DNA of 8,138 nt from contig JAGMBN010000055.1 of assembly GCA_023129655.1 (NCBI GenBank), positions 1 through 8,138 on the forward strand. Reading direction: 5' to 3'. The translations under genes and the position numbers were made by a program. The stretch's first letter is position 1, and every line of letters begins with the position of its first letter. This document shows, in pieces, positions 1 to 5,732 of the stretch. The notes beneath the pieces were generated by a model. That model was not told where the DNA came from, did not search any database, and was given only the letters and a program-made list of their open reading frames with translations. Source of the stretch: a bacterium. Lineage in GTDB: Bacteria > JAHJDO01.

Positions 1-126
1 ATAATAGTTCTCAACCTGATAGTCCTTCCACTTCGGACGTGAACTAAAAGTACTTACCCCAAAATGAACCATCATTGGCAGAACAACGGCGATTCCAAAT
101 CCTAATGCGATTTTCTTTGCAATCAT
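1..126 (-). CDS. Small membrane protein, N-terminal part only
   Basis: The reading frame is open from an ATG at 126-124 to the window edge (42 codons), so the C-terminus is missing. It begins MIAKKIALGFGIAVVLPMMV: two lysines followed by about 17 hydrophobic residues, which reads as an N-terminal membrane anchor or uncleaved signal. After that comes a polar segment containing SRPKWKDYQVENYY. A very strong SD site (GGAGGAA, 134-140) lies 7 nt before the ATG, which settles the start. It is downstream of the lipase gene in the same direction with a 65-nt gap, so it may belong to the marR operon or use its own weak promoter. I do not recognise the family and assign no function. That the segment is coding is well supported by the SD site and the membrane-anchor pattern. 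Confidence 0.75.
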   Translation of the reverse strand, partial: MIAKKIALGFGIAVVLPMMVHFGVSTFSSRPKWKDYQVENYY

Positions 127-161
127 TTTTCACTTCCTCCTTTTTAAATTTTCCTGATTTT

Positions 162-170
162 ATTCTAACA
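162..170 (-). promoter_or_regulatory. Possible extended -10 element upstream of the membrane-protein gene
   Basis: On the minus strand the gap between the lipase stop and the next gene reads TGTTAGAAT, an extended -10 pattern (TG, one base, TAGAAT). No convincing -35 hexamer sits 16-18 nt upstream (best AATCAA). It could be an internal promoter, but read-through from the marR promoter is equally possible, and such matches are common in AT-rich gaps. Confidence 0.25.
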
Positions 171-191
171 TAGTTCTACTCATTTTGATTT

Positions 192-944
192 TTATCTTTT
201 CTTATCACCCCCTTTATCATCTCTATCAAACCGTCCTTTTTCCAAAAAGCAAATTACCTGTTTAATAACATCAGGACTATTCATGATAAATGAGTGAGTA
301 TGCCGCACGATCAGGAAGTCTGTCATGCCTTCAATTTTTGAGCTGGCCACTGACACCGTTCCATCATCTTCGCCAGGAATCAGGCGGCTGCATAGCGGAT
401 TGATGCTTCTGTTGCCAATAATAATACCAAGCTCAAAGTTTGCAGGGCCTATTGTATTCGGAATACTGGATGATTTTGTTCCGAGCTGTTTTCCTGACGG
501 ACCTGCAATTTTGAAAAAAATGTTCTTTTCAAAATTATCCACCAACTCGCTTCCTTTATTTGGCGGACTGAGCATTACAACACGACCGATATTTTTTATT
601 TGATTCTCTTTTAGATAACAGCGAAGTATTATCCCTCCTAATGAATGCGTTACAAAATGAATCTTCTTTTTCTCATCAGGACACAGACTGCGAATCATAT
701 TCCCGAGATATCCAGACAGACGTTCTATAGGGTATTTTCTGGAAGGATAGTCCAGATTAACAACACTAAATCCACGCTTTGCCAGTTTTCTCTCCAGCAG
801 CCACATAGACTTGCTCGTGCGCCCTAATCCATGAAGCAGAACTACATAGTCTCCCGATGGTTTTTCCGTATTAAACGCCATAGGCATACACTGGCTTAAA
901 GAAACAAATACAAAGATTACCAATAAAAATATTATTTTACGCAA
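192..944 (-). CDS. Secreted or membrane-anchored lipase-like alpha/beta hydrolase
   Basis: This 250-residue protein has the features of a serine esterase/lipase of the alpha/beta hydrolase fold. The oxyanion motif HGLGRT is at 38-43, the nucleophile elbow THSLGG at 99-104 gives Ser101, the acid is probably Asp194 in EDDGTV, and the His is His217 (or His215) in RHTHSF. It therefore likely hydrolyses a lipid or other ester. The N-terminus (MRKII, then hydrophobic to residue 16, then SLSQC) is a signal sequence. Cys19 could be a lipoprotein cysteine, but Gln at -1 is atypical for a lipobox, so signal peptidase I cleavage is also possible. The start codon is TTG, with GAGG 5 nt upstream. It overlaps the end of marR by 13 nt, indicating coupled translation and co-regulation. 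The tail (after ~237) is charged and probably disordered. The substrate cannot be read from the sequence. Confidence 0.85.
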   Translation of the reverse strand: MRKIIFLLVIFVFVSLSQCMPMAFNTEKPSGDYVVLLHGLGRTSKSMWLLERKLAKRGFSVVNLDYPSRKYPIERLSGYLGNMIRSLCPDEKKKIHFVTHSLGGIILRCYLKENQIKNIGRVVMLSPPNKGSELVDNFEKNIFFKIAGPSGKQLGTKSSSIPNTIGPANFELGIIIGNRSINPLCSRLIPGEDDGTVSVASSKIEGMTDFLIVRHTHSFIMNSPDVIKQVICFLEKGRFDRDDKGGDKKR

Positions 945-1408
945 TTTAACCTCTCTCTTATTTCAGTCAGACACCCAATAATCTCATTCTTCCTACTATT
1001 GGAAATATGTTTTATCAATGAATTTGTTTTTTCAATATGTAATGGCCAGATTTTTTCTATTAATTTCCTGCCTTTTTTAGTTATCTTTATTCTTTTTAAT
1101 CTCCTATCTTTGATATCAGGTATTCTCTTAACCAGTTTATCATTCTCCAGTCTGTCAATAAGTCCTGTTATATTAGCTCCGGATACAATAAGTTTTTCCG
1201 ATATTTCTACCTGAGACACACCCTCTTCCCTGCCCAGATGTTCAATGAGAACAAGTGCGTTGAATTTTGCAGGTGTAAGCTTGAATTTTTTGTAGAACTC
1301 TGAAAATTCCTTTGTAAGCAAAAGATATGTTCTGGCTACATTGTAGACAAACTCCTCGTTTTTATTGATTTGCTCTGGATTAAAGCCCATCTCCTTAAAT
1401 ACATTCAT
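932..1408 (-). CDS. MarR-family winged-helix transcriptional regulator
   Basis: This is a 158-residue protein of typical MarR length. The N-terminal helix (about 16-42) and C-terminal helices (about 115-155) would form the dimer interface. Between them lies the winged helix-turn-helix: helix SQVEISEKL at 65-73, recognition helix SGANITGLIDRLENDKL at 76-92, and the wing DIKDRRLKRIKIT at 98-110 with the family's Asp-Arg-Arg signature at 101-103. MarR dimers bind short palindromes near promoters and release DNA on ligand binding or oxidation. There is a single Cys in the C-terminal helix (Cys146) and one at 156, none near the N-terminus, so there is no obvious OhrR-type redox sensor. The gene follows a consensus promoter overlapped by a palindrome, so autorepression is likely. 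Its 3' end overlaps the lipase start, so the lipase is the prime regulatory target. Start: ATG at 1408-1406 with AAGGG about 9 nt upstream. The ligand is unknown. Confidence 0.93.
   Translation of the reverse strand: MNVFKEMGFNPEQINKNEEFVYNVARTYLLLTKEFSEFYKKFKLTPAKFNALVLIEHLGREEGVSQVEISEKLIVSGANITGLIDRLENDKLVKRIPDIKDRRLKRIKITKKGRKLIEKIWPLHIEKTNSLIKHISNSRKNEIIGCLTEIRERLNCVK
950..956 (-). promoter_or_regulatory. Ribosome binding site for the TTG start of the lipase gene
   Basis: AGAGAGG on the minus strand ends 5 nt before TTG (944-942). It lies inside the last codons of marR. It decides the start because no in-frame ATG is nearby and the hydrophobic signal sequence begins right after this codon. 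Confidence 0.55.
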
Positions 1409-1423
1409 TTCGTTTATCCCTTA

Positions 1424-1443
1424 ATTATTAATATATTAATTAT
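1424..1443. promoter_or_regulatory. Candidate MarR operator (20-bp AT-rich palindrome)
   Basis: The core 1427-1440, ATTAATATATTAAT, is a perfect 14-bp palindrome. It extends to 20 bp with one mismatched pair (1426/1441). It covers most of the -10 hexamer and the expected transcription start, where a bound dimer would block RNA polymerase. Size, symmetry and position match known MarR-type operators. AT-rich palindromes do arise by chance, so function is an inference. A shorter palindrome, TATGCATA (1443-1450), abuts it within the promoter spacer. Confidence 0.6.
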
Positions 1444-1467
1444 ATGCATACTAACAAATCCTGTCAA
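1439..1467 (-). promoter_or_regulatory. Consensus sigma70-type promoter of the marR-lipase operon
   Basis: The minus strand carries TTGACA (1467-1462), a 17-nt spacer and TATAAT (1444-1439): both hexamers and the spacing are perfect consensus. Transcription should start near 1432, giving a leader of about 25 nt before the marR ATG. It lies in the 93-nt gap after the MFS-HEAT gene, so marR and the lipase have a promoter of their own, separate from recA. A promoter this strong normally needs repression, which fits the overlapping palindrome. Confidence 0.85.
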
Positions 1468-1501
1468 GAGAAAAAATTTACTAAGATTTACTACTGAAAC
1501 A

Positions 1502-3754
1502 CTAATCTCTGTTTTGGATAGAGTTTAATGCTGCATCTATCGTGTGTAGGGAAAGAATTAAATACTCAATACGTGAAGCGCCGAATTCATCCAGACGCTC
1601 TGCGCAATCCTTGAGGATATCCGCAGAAGTTTTTCCAAAATCTTCTACATGCAAACTATTAATCACATCTCTTAGCAATATCACTGCGCGCTGCAAGTCA
1701 TTTTCCGCCAAAGCCTCTGCGCAGTCATCAAACACTGTCATAAAATCCCCTATGTCCATATGAAGTTTTTTTATCTTCTTCTTAAATGAAAGCATGGCTT
1801 GTGAGGCAGCAGTTCCTATTTCTGAACGTGGCTGACGCCAAAGCCGAACAAGGTAGTGCTCATTTCCAACAATACGCGCCAGAGCAAGAGCCAGCTCCAT
1901 TCTATTACATTCATCCTGTAATGTCTGTAGGAGAGTTAATAGCTCACCAGTTGCTTCGGTTGCTCTTAATGTTCCTAAAGCTGAAGCGTAAGCTATACGT
2001 AGACTGCAATCTGGTTCATTTCTGAAGCGCTCAAGCAGCAAATGGATAGCTTGAGCATCGCCAAGAGTCGCCAGTGCCCTGGCGCTACGAGCTTGAAGCA
2101 ATGGATATCCCGATACTAAAGTCTTACGAAGCGGCTTAATTGCCATCTTATCTCCGATTCTGCCAAGCGCCCAGGCAACAGCAATGCTGAGATCAGAGTT
2201 GTCGCCACTAAGCACTTGAATCAAAGCCTTGACCAGTCTATCATCTGGACGCGTTCGGGAAATTGAAATAATGGCTTCATAGCGGACATTGAAGCTGGGA
2301 TCAGAGAGAGCTAGGAGAAGTTCGTCAATATTTAACGGGCTCTTTGCCTCGCCGAGATGTTCAGTCATTGATACCCTGGTATCTTCATCCTTGGCTAGAC
2401 TGAATCTTATCAATGATTCGACTGCTACGAATGGATTTCCACGAAGAAACATACTCGCAAATTTTCCTGTCGGCATATCACTATCAACTCGCACATGTCT
2501 GATTAAGACTATTCCAACAATAAATAATATCAGACTCGCAACAAAAATTGGTGTATAAGGATCAAGCGTTAGATTGAAGAACGTACCTGTTATTCCTTTG
2601 CAGTAATCCAAAGATTGTCCTGCAATCAGTTGACTACAGCCGCCTACTAATCCAATCCATGCAGAGTATATCGCCATATACTCTGTCTTTTTCTTGGCCG
2701 GAACAATACTAACGTACAGTAGACGATTATCACCGATTAACAAGCCCATACTAGCTAATCCAGCGAGAACCGCTATGCTCATAGCCAGAGTATTGCTCCA
2801 AACACTATGTCTTGGAATCAACAACCAGCAGATAGGAAGCAAAACCATCAAGTACAGACCTGAAAGCATTACTGGCTTACTTCCGTAACGATCAGCAGAC
2901 CAACCCCATAAATAACCTGAGAGAAGACCCCCTACTAGAGTACCAACCTGCAGTAGCACCACATTGCTTGAACTAAGCCCTACCTGTTCTTTCATAAAGA
3001 GAGGAATAAAGGATAACAACCCTACAGAAACCAGTGTTATTGCTCCTATGCCTCCAATATAAAAAAGAAAGTTCCTGTCTTGCAACACACTCGTCATTTT
3101 TTTGAAATGCGCTGTTTTGACAGTAGTCTCACGAACTGATGTCCCCCCGGGAATAAAGAATGCGCACCATACTGAAATCAGACCAAAAATTACACCTGTA
3201 GCGATCAGTATCATGAATCTGCTCAAACCCAGAGAGAGTCCTACCACATAACTGGAAACTGCAATAGCCAGAGAGCCGACCAGAGTAGCAAATATGTTGT
3301 TTATAGCTGCATATTTACCACGAATTGAATCGGGTATCACCTCTTGAAACCATGGATAATACGCTGTCATCCCGATCGCCCGGCAGATAGCAAAAACCAA
3401 CAGAATTCCAGCTACATAAATGAAGGTTGCATGAGACCCAAATCGCGACAAAATCCAAGGCGTTAAAAGCAAAAAGGCTGCTACAAATTTTCTCAGTCCC
3501 CAGAAAATGATAAATATGCGCTTAAAACCCACATGCGCAATTGTTGGAGCAATGAATAAAGCTAAAACACCGCAAAGGGGGATCAGAGAAAGAATAAAGC
3601 CTATCTGGGTCTTGGGTAAGCCAAGTTCATCTAGGAATAGAATAAATACTGAGCCAAAGACAGTAAGGTAACAAAAGGCAGCATTTGTTCCACCGTAGGC
3701 AATACTCCACGGCAATCGGCGAATCTTTTCTGTGTTGGTTAATTTTGCGTGCAT
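1502..3754 (-). CDS. MFS transporter fused to a C-terminal HEAT-repeat domain
   Basis: The protein is 750 residues, whereas typical MFS carriers have about 400-450. Residues 1-420 hold about 12 hydrophobic helices with the usual central cytoplasmic loop (about 203-228). SADRYGSKPVM at 286-296 matches the MFS loop motif (D-R-x-G-x-K) between TM8 and TM9. From about 472 to 632 there are five HEAT-like helical repeats of 31-34 residues, each with a pattern like DPSFNVRYEAIISIS or LLQARSARALATLGDA. Residues 665-750 form a further helical tail. HEAT arrays usually bind proteins; here the array would sit in the cytoplasm and may regulate or anchor the carrier. The ATG is 2 nt after the recA stop. 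I see no SD in the preceding 20 nt, so translation is probably coupled to recA. The substrate is unknown. The fusion is one uninterrupted frame, with no sign of frameshift. Confidence 0.9.
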   Translation of the reverse strand: MHAKLTNTEKIRRLPWSIAYGGTNAAFCYLTVFGSVFILFLDELGLPKTQIGFILSLIPLCGVLALFIAPTIAHVGFKRIFIIFWGLRKFVAAFLLLTPWILSRFGSHATFIYVAGILLVFAICRAIGMTAYYPWFQEVIPDSIRGKYAAINNIFATLVGSLAIAVSSYVVGLSLGLSRFMILIATGVIFGLISVWCAFFIPGGTSVRETTVKTAHFKKMTSVLQDRNFLFYIGGIGAITLVSVGLLSFIPLFMKEQVGLSSSNVVLLQVGTLVGGLLSGYLWGWSADRYGSKPVMLSGLYLMVLLPICWLLIPRHSVWSNTLAMSIAVLAGLASMGLLIGDNRLLYVSIVPAKKKTEYMAIYSAWIGLVGGCSQLIAGQSLDYCKGITGTFFNLTLDPYTPIFVASLILFIVGIVLIRHVRVDSDMPTGKFASMFLRGNPFVAVESLIRFSLAKDEDTRVSMTEHLGEAKSPLNIDELLLALSDPSFNVRYEAIISISRTRPDDRLVKALIQVLSGDNSDLSIAVAWALGRIGDKMAIKPLRKTLVSGYPLLQARSARALATLGDAQAIHLLLERFRNEPDCSLRIAYASALGTLRATEATGELLTLLQTLQDECNRMELALALARIVGNEHYLVRLWRQPRSEIGTAASQAMLSFKKKIKKLHMDIGDFMTVFDDCAEALAENDLQRAVILLRDVINSLHVEDFGKTSADILKDCAERLDEFGASRIEYLILSLHTIDAALNSIQNRD

Positions 3755-3756
3755 TT

Positions 3757-4767
3757 TCAGACAGGCTTTAATCCGGTATTCTCTCTTATCTGCTTTTCAA
3801 GTTTATCTCTAAGATCAGTCTTTTCTACTAGATATCTGATTGCGCCTTCACGGCCTTGAGATATTTTCTCCTCATTATAAGAGAACCATGCTCCGGCTTT
3901 TTCAATCAGTTTATGCTCAATCGCCATATCAAGAATTCCTGCTTCTTTGGAAATACCCTGATTATACATAACGTCAAATTCCGCCTGTCTGAATGGAGGA
4001 GCAACCTTATTTTTAACCACTTTTACCCTCACTCTGTTTCCTACTGCTTCCTCGCCTTTCTTAATTGTTGCTATCCTGCGAATATCCAGTCTTACGGACG
4101 CATAGAATTTAAGAGCATTTCCACCCGTAGTAGTCTCGGGACTGCCGAAAAAAACTCCTATTTTGTGCCGTATTTGATTAATGAATATAACCGATGTTTT
4201 TGATTTGCTTATAACAGCAGTTAGTTTTCTCAAAGCCTGTGACATAAGCCGTGCCTGAAGCCCCATATGCGAATCTCCCATATCTCCTTCAATCTCTGCG
4301 CGCGGAACCATGGCAGCTACTGAATCTATGATTATTACATCTATAGCATTGCTTCTGACAAGTGTTTCCGTAATGTCCAATGCCTGTTCACCGCAATCAG
4401 GCTGTGAGATTAATAGGCTGTCTAAATCAACTCCCAGAACCTTGGAATACTTTGGATCCAGAGCGTGTTCCACGTCTATGAACGCTGCCATGCCGCCAGC
4501 CTTTTGCGCGTTGGCAACAATATGCAGAGCCAGCGTTGTTTTCCCTGATGACTCAGGTCCGTATATCTCCGCTATTCTCCCACGCGGTATGCCTCCCACA
4601 CCAAGCGCTGTGTCCAAAGCTATTGAGCCTGTTGGTATTACATCAATATCAATAGCAGCAGATTCTTCTCCTAATCTCATTATAGATCCTTTTCCATACG
4701 ATTTTTCTATCTGTGACATTGCAATTTCAAGTGCACCATCCTTTTCTTGGGATTTTTTCTCAGCCAT
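3757..4767 (-). CDS. recA: RecA recombinase
   Basis: RecA is the ATP-dependent strand-exchange protein of homologous recombination and the co-protease that activates SOS repressors. All landmarks are present in 336 residues. Walker A is GPESSGKTT (70-78), Walker B is VIIIDS (144-149), loop L1 is around [17 protein letters not shown] (154-170), and loop L2 follows [20 protein letters not shown] (197-216) with the conserved [17 protein letters not shown] after it. The C-terminal domain has the GAWFSY signature (292-297). The end, RENTGLKPV, lacks the acidic tail seen in E. coli RecA. The start is ATG with AAGGAG about 10 nt upstream. No recX follows; an MFS-HEAT gene starts 2 nt after the stop. 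Upstream are hicBA and a thpR stub. I see no convincing LexA box in the 112-nt leader, so SOS control cannot be read here. Confidence 0.98.
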   Translation of the reverse strand: MAEKKSQEKDGALEIAMSQIEKSYGKGSIMRLGEESAAIDIDVIPTGSIALDTALGVGGIPRGRIAEIYGPESSGKTTLALHIVANAQKAGGMAAFIDVEHALDPKYSKVLGVDLDSLLISQPDCGEQALDITETLVRSNAIDVIIIDSVAAMVPRAEIEGDMGDSHMGLQARLMSQALRKLTAVISKSKTSVIFINQIRHKIGVFFGSPETTTGGNALKFYASVRLDIRRIATIKKGEEAVGNRVRVKVVKNKVAPPFRQAEFDVMYNQGISKEAGILDMAIEHKLIEKAGAWFSYNEEKISQGREGAIRYLVEKTDLRDKLEKQIRENTGLKPV

Positions 4768-4808
4768 AGGTATTCTCTCCTTAAAATTAGTATTTTATTC
4801 TATTGTTT

Positions 4809-4817
4809 ATTATCACA
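4809..4817 (-). promoter_or_regulatory. Candidate recA promoter (extended -10)
   Basis: The gap between hicA and recA contains TGTGATAAT on the minus strand, an extended -10 (TG, one base, GATAAT) 41 nt before the recA ATG. This would give a leader of about 35 nt that includes the SD site. The -35 region is poor (TCTTTC at 17-nt spacing), which extended -10 promoters tolerate. A second possible -10, TAAAAT, lies just upstream. No terminator-like hairpin was seen after hicA, so read-through from hicBA is also possible. Confidence 0.35.
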
Positions 4818-4879
4818 TTTTAGGAAAATTAGAAAGATTTTATTTGCGCCAAAATAGAAATGCCTGCTGAATTGTGTTC

Positions 4880-5053
4880 TTATGTCAATTCTTTTATGAT
4901 ATGTTTTGCAAGACGCTCATCAATCTCTTTATGTCGAGGAACAGGTTGCTTCTTGCCTGTGATGGGATTTATGTATAGATCATGACGGCTACCATGTCTG
5001 AGCAGAGTACATCCATTAGATGATATTATCTTTAACAAATCTTTTCTCTTCAT
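4880..5053 (-). CDS. hicA: HicA-family mRNA interferase toxin
   Basis: This short gene encodes 57 residues beginning MKRKDLLKIISSNGCTLLRH, a good match to the small HicA type, which has a K-R-x-D-L start and a later VPRHKEID segment (38-45). HicA toxins use a double-stranded-RNA-binding-like fold to cleave mRNA, and the essential histidine corresponds to His24 in GSRHDLY. Nothing looks broken, so the toxin is probably active. The start ATG overlaps the hicB stop as ATGA (5053-5050), and there is only a weak SD of its own, so its translation should depend on hicB. This limits toxin output relative to antitoxin. The stop is TAA at 4882-4880. Confidence 0.88.
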   Translation of the reverse strand: MKRKDLLKIISSNGCTLLRHGSRHDLYINPITGKKQPVPRHKEIDERLAKHIIKELT

Positions 5054-5247
5054 ACCGATAGCGCAAGCTCTTTTACTTCATGCTGCTTGGGAACATCATC
5101 CATTGTCATCAGGACATAAGCATCCTTCAAGTTTTCTTCGAGCTCTTTCAAAGATTCTCCTTGTGTCATAATTTCGGGATGTTCAAGAAGCTTGCCTACC
5201 CAGAATTTATCGCCTTTCCAATAAATCATACTCATTTTCGTTTCCAT
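5050..5247 (-). CDS. hicB: HicB-family antitoxin, short form
   Basis: The 65-residue protein shows the HicB partial RNase H-like fold pattern: a first strand MIYWKGDKFWVGKL (7-20), then HPEIMTQGESLKELEENLKD (23-42), where the T-x-G-x-[ST]-L-x-E-L-x-x-N signature opens the helix. HicB binds and neutralises HicA. Many HicB proteins carry an extra C-terminal helix-turn-helix or ribbon-helix-helix domain for autorepression. This one ends soon after the core fold, so DNA binding by HicB itself is doubtful. The start is supported by GAGGTG 6 nt before the ATG. Order is antitoxin then toxin, with a 4-nt overlap. The pair sits between the thpR remnant and recA. Confidence 0.88.
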   Translation of the reverse strand: METKMSMIYWKGDKFWVGKLLEHPEIMTQGESLKELEENLKDAYVLMTMDDVPKQHEVKELALSV

Positions 5248-5262
5248 ATATCACCTCGTTTT

Positions 5263-5421
5263 TTACATTATTATTACGCTATCATATACATGGATAGATA
5301 TCAATAATTTATTCTCGTGTGAGAAAAAATCCTCTCCTTTCGTCATTCTAATAAAAAAGTCTTTCTTATTCCTGATTTTAGCTGGAATGTTAATAGCAAT
5401 AAAGCTTTGGACGGCATTCAT
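5263..5421 (-). pseudogene. thpR: Remnant of the 5' end of an RNA 2',3'-cyclic phosphodiesterase gene
   Basis: A 52-codon frame starts MNAVQSFIAINIPAKIRNKK. Residues 4-19 match the very start of ThpR/LigT proteins, whose first strand typically reads like R-x-F-[IF]-A-I-[DE]-[LI]-P-x-x-[IL]-[RK]. A full ThpR has about 180-190 residues with two H-x-T/S-x motifs. Here the similarity fades after about residue 20, neither motif is present, and the frame stops at 5265-5263, just before the hicB ribosome binding site. I therefore read it as a truncated stub whose body was lost, with unrelated sequence attached. Context supports this: cinA-thpR-recA is a common bacterial gene order, and recA is the next chromosomal gene after hicBA. 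There is no clear SD. The alternative is a chance frame, since the match covers only about 16 residues. Confidence 0.5.
5279..5297. repeat. Inverted repeat upstream of hicBA, possible operator
   Basis: CTATC and GATAG form an inverted repeat with a 9-nt spacer, 32 nt before the hicB start. The position would suit an operator. With 5-bp arms in AT-rich DNA, and a HicB lacking an evident DNA-binding domain, the functional claim is weak. A -35-like TTGATA lies nearby on the minus strand, but no good -10 is found at normal spacing. Confidence 0.25.
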
Positions 5422-5437
5422 CTGAGTTCAAGCATCA

Positions 5438-5536
5438 TTAGCTTGCCCAGTTCATAATAACTTTAACGGATTGACCCGAACGCATAACTTCAAATGCCTG
5501 TTTAAATTCGCTATAGTGGAAAATATCTGGGGCAAT
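5438..5536 (-). pseudogene. tdh: Remnant of the 3' end of threonine 3-dehydrogenase
   Basis: In a frame different from the longer open frame covering this stretch, 32 codons run to a TAA at 5440-5438. They include YSEFKQAFEVMRSGQSVKVI and end in MNWAS. This matches the C-terminus of Tdh, the Zn-dependent alcohol-dehydrogenase-family enzyme that oxidises L-threonine to 2-amino-3-ketobutyrate; the E. coli protein ends with F-x-x-G-F-x-A-M-R-S-G-Q-S-G-K-V-I-L-x-W. The preceding residues APDIFH align with the segment before it. A stop codon (5539-5537) closes the frame just upstream, so over 300 residues, including all zinc and NAD-binding motifs, are missing. It follows a kbl-like 5' fragment, matching the kbl-tdh gene order of E. 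coli. Confidence 0.72.
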
Positions 5537-5551
5537 TTATCTCCCCCAGAT
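5525..5551. repeat. 8-bp perfect inverted repeat at the kbl/tdh junction
   Basis: ATCTGGGG (5525-5532) and CCCCAGAT (5544-5551) are perfect inverted arms around an 11-nt loop. The arms straddle the place where kbl coding gives way to tdh coding. Either strand could form a GC-rich hairpin followed by a few T residues, so weak terminator activity is possible. Its location suggests a link with the deletion, but that is inference. Confidence 0.6.
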
Positions 5552-5655
5552 TTCTTTATTGACTCTATGACTAATTCGTGGCCTTTAATAGCACCATCTT
5601 TTTTAAGCTGTGACAATCCTTCCGAAATATACTTTTCTATTTTTTCTAAAGGCAT
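5537..5655 (-). pseudogene. kbl: Remnant of the 5' end of a kbl-like gene (2-amino-3-ketobutyrate CoA ligase)
   Basis: From ATG 5655-5653 (GAGG 5 nt upstream) the frame reads MPLEKIEKYISEGLSQLKKD followed by GAIKGHELVIESIKKSGGDK. This resembles the N-terminal helix and first strand of alpha-oxoamine synthases such as glycine C-acetyltransferase (Kbl), which normally has about 395 residues; the PLP lysine and all catalytic motifs are absent. Near 5537 the coding signal switches frame to the tdh C-terminus. The original frame stays open by chance to a stop at 5454-5452, so the open frame from a GTG at 5727 (91 codons) is a fusion artefact. The extra 24 codons before the ATG match nothing I know. 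Kbl and Tdh act in succession in threonine breakdown, so two fragments in this order point to one internal deletion. The family call rests on a short match; the tdh neighbour strengthens it. Confidence 0.5.
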
Positions 5656-5732
5656 AAATTCCTCACCCTCTTTACTTCCCTTTCTATCGTTTCCGGAAAT
5701 ATATGAAGTGCCTGTTCCAATTGCCACATAGT

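Noticed and set aside
1468..1501. T-rich stretch after the MFS-HEAT stop as an intrinsic terminator.
   Set aside because: There are six T residues but no GC-containing stem before them, only a direct repeat of ATTTACTA.
4310..4870. A 186-codon plus-strand open frame.
   Set aside because: It lies antisense to the 5' half of recA, whose identity is certain; the translation has no recognisable domain and mirrors recA codon structure.
4869..4879. GAATTGTGTTC upstream of recA as a possible SOS box.
   Set aside because: It has only 3-bp symmetric arms, is 11 nt instead of the 12 nt of the GAAC-N4-GTTC box, and lies about 100 nt from the recA start beside the hicA stop.
5312..5325. Hairpin TTCTC-GTGT-GAGAA next to a run of six A/T, as a possible terminator.
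   Set aside because: On the minus strand the T run precedes the stem instead of following it. On the plus strand the stem is followed by A residues. It fits a terminator in neither direction.
5364..5398. ATTCC/GGAAT stem followed by a T run (minus strand) as a terminator after tdh.
   Set aside because: The stem is only 5 bp with an 11-nt loop, the T run is separated from it by about nine bases, and it lies inside the thpR-like codons.
5452..5727. A 91-codon open frame on the minus strand that could be called a hypothetical protein.
   Set aside because: Its middle looks like the start of Kbl, and its 3' third overlaps, in another frame, a clear Tdh C-terminus. The frame is better explained as an accidental fusion across a deletion.
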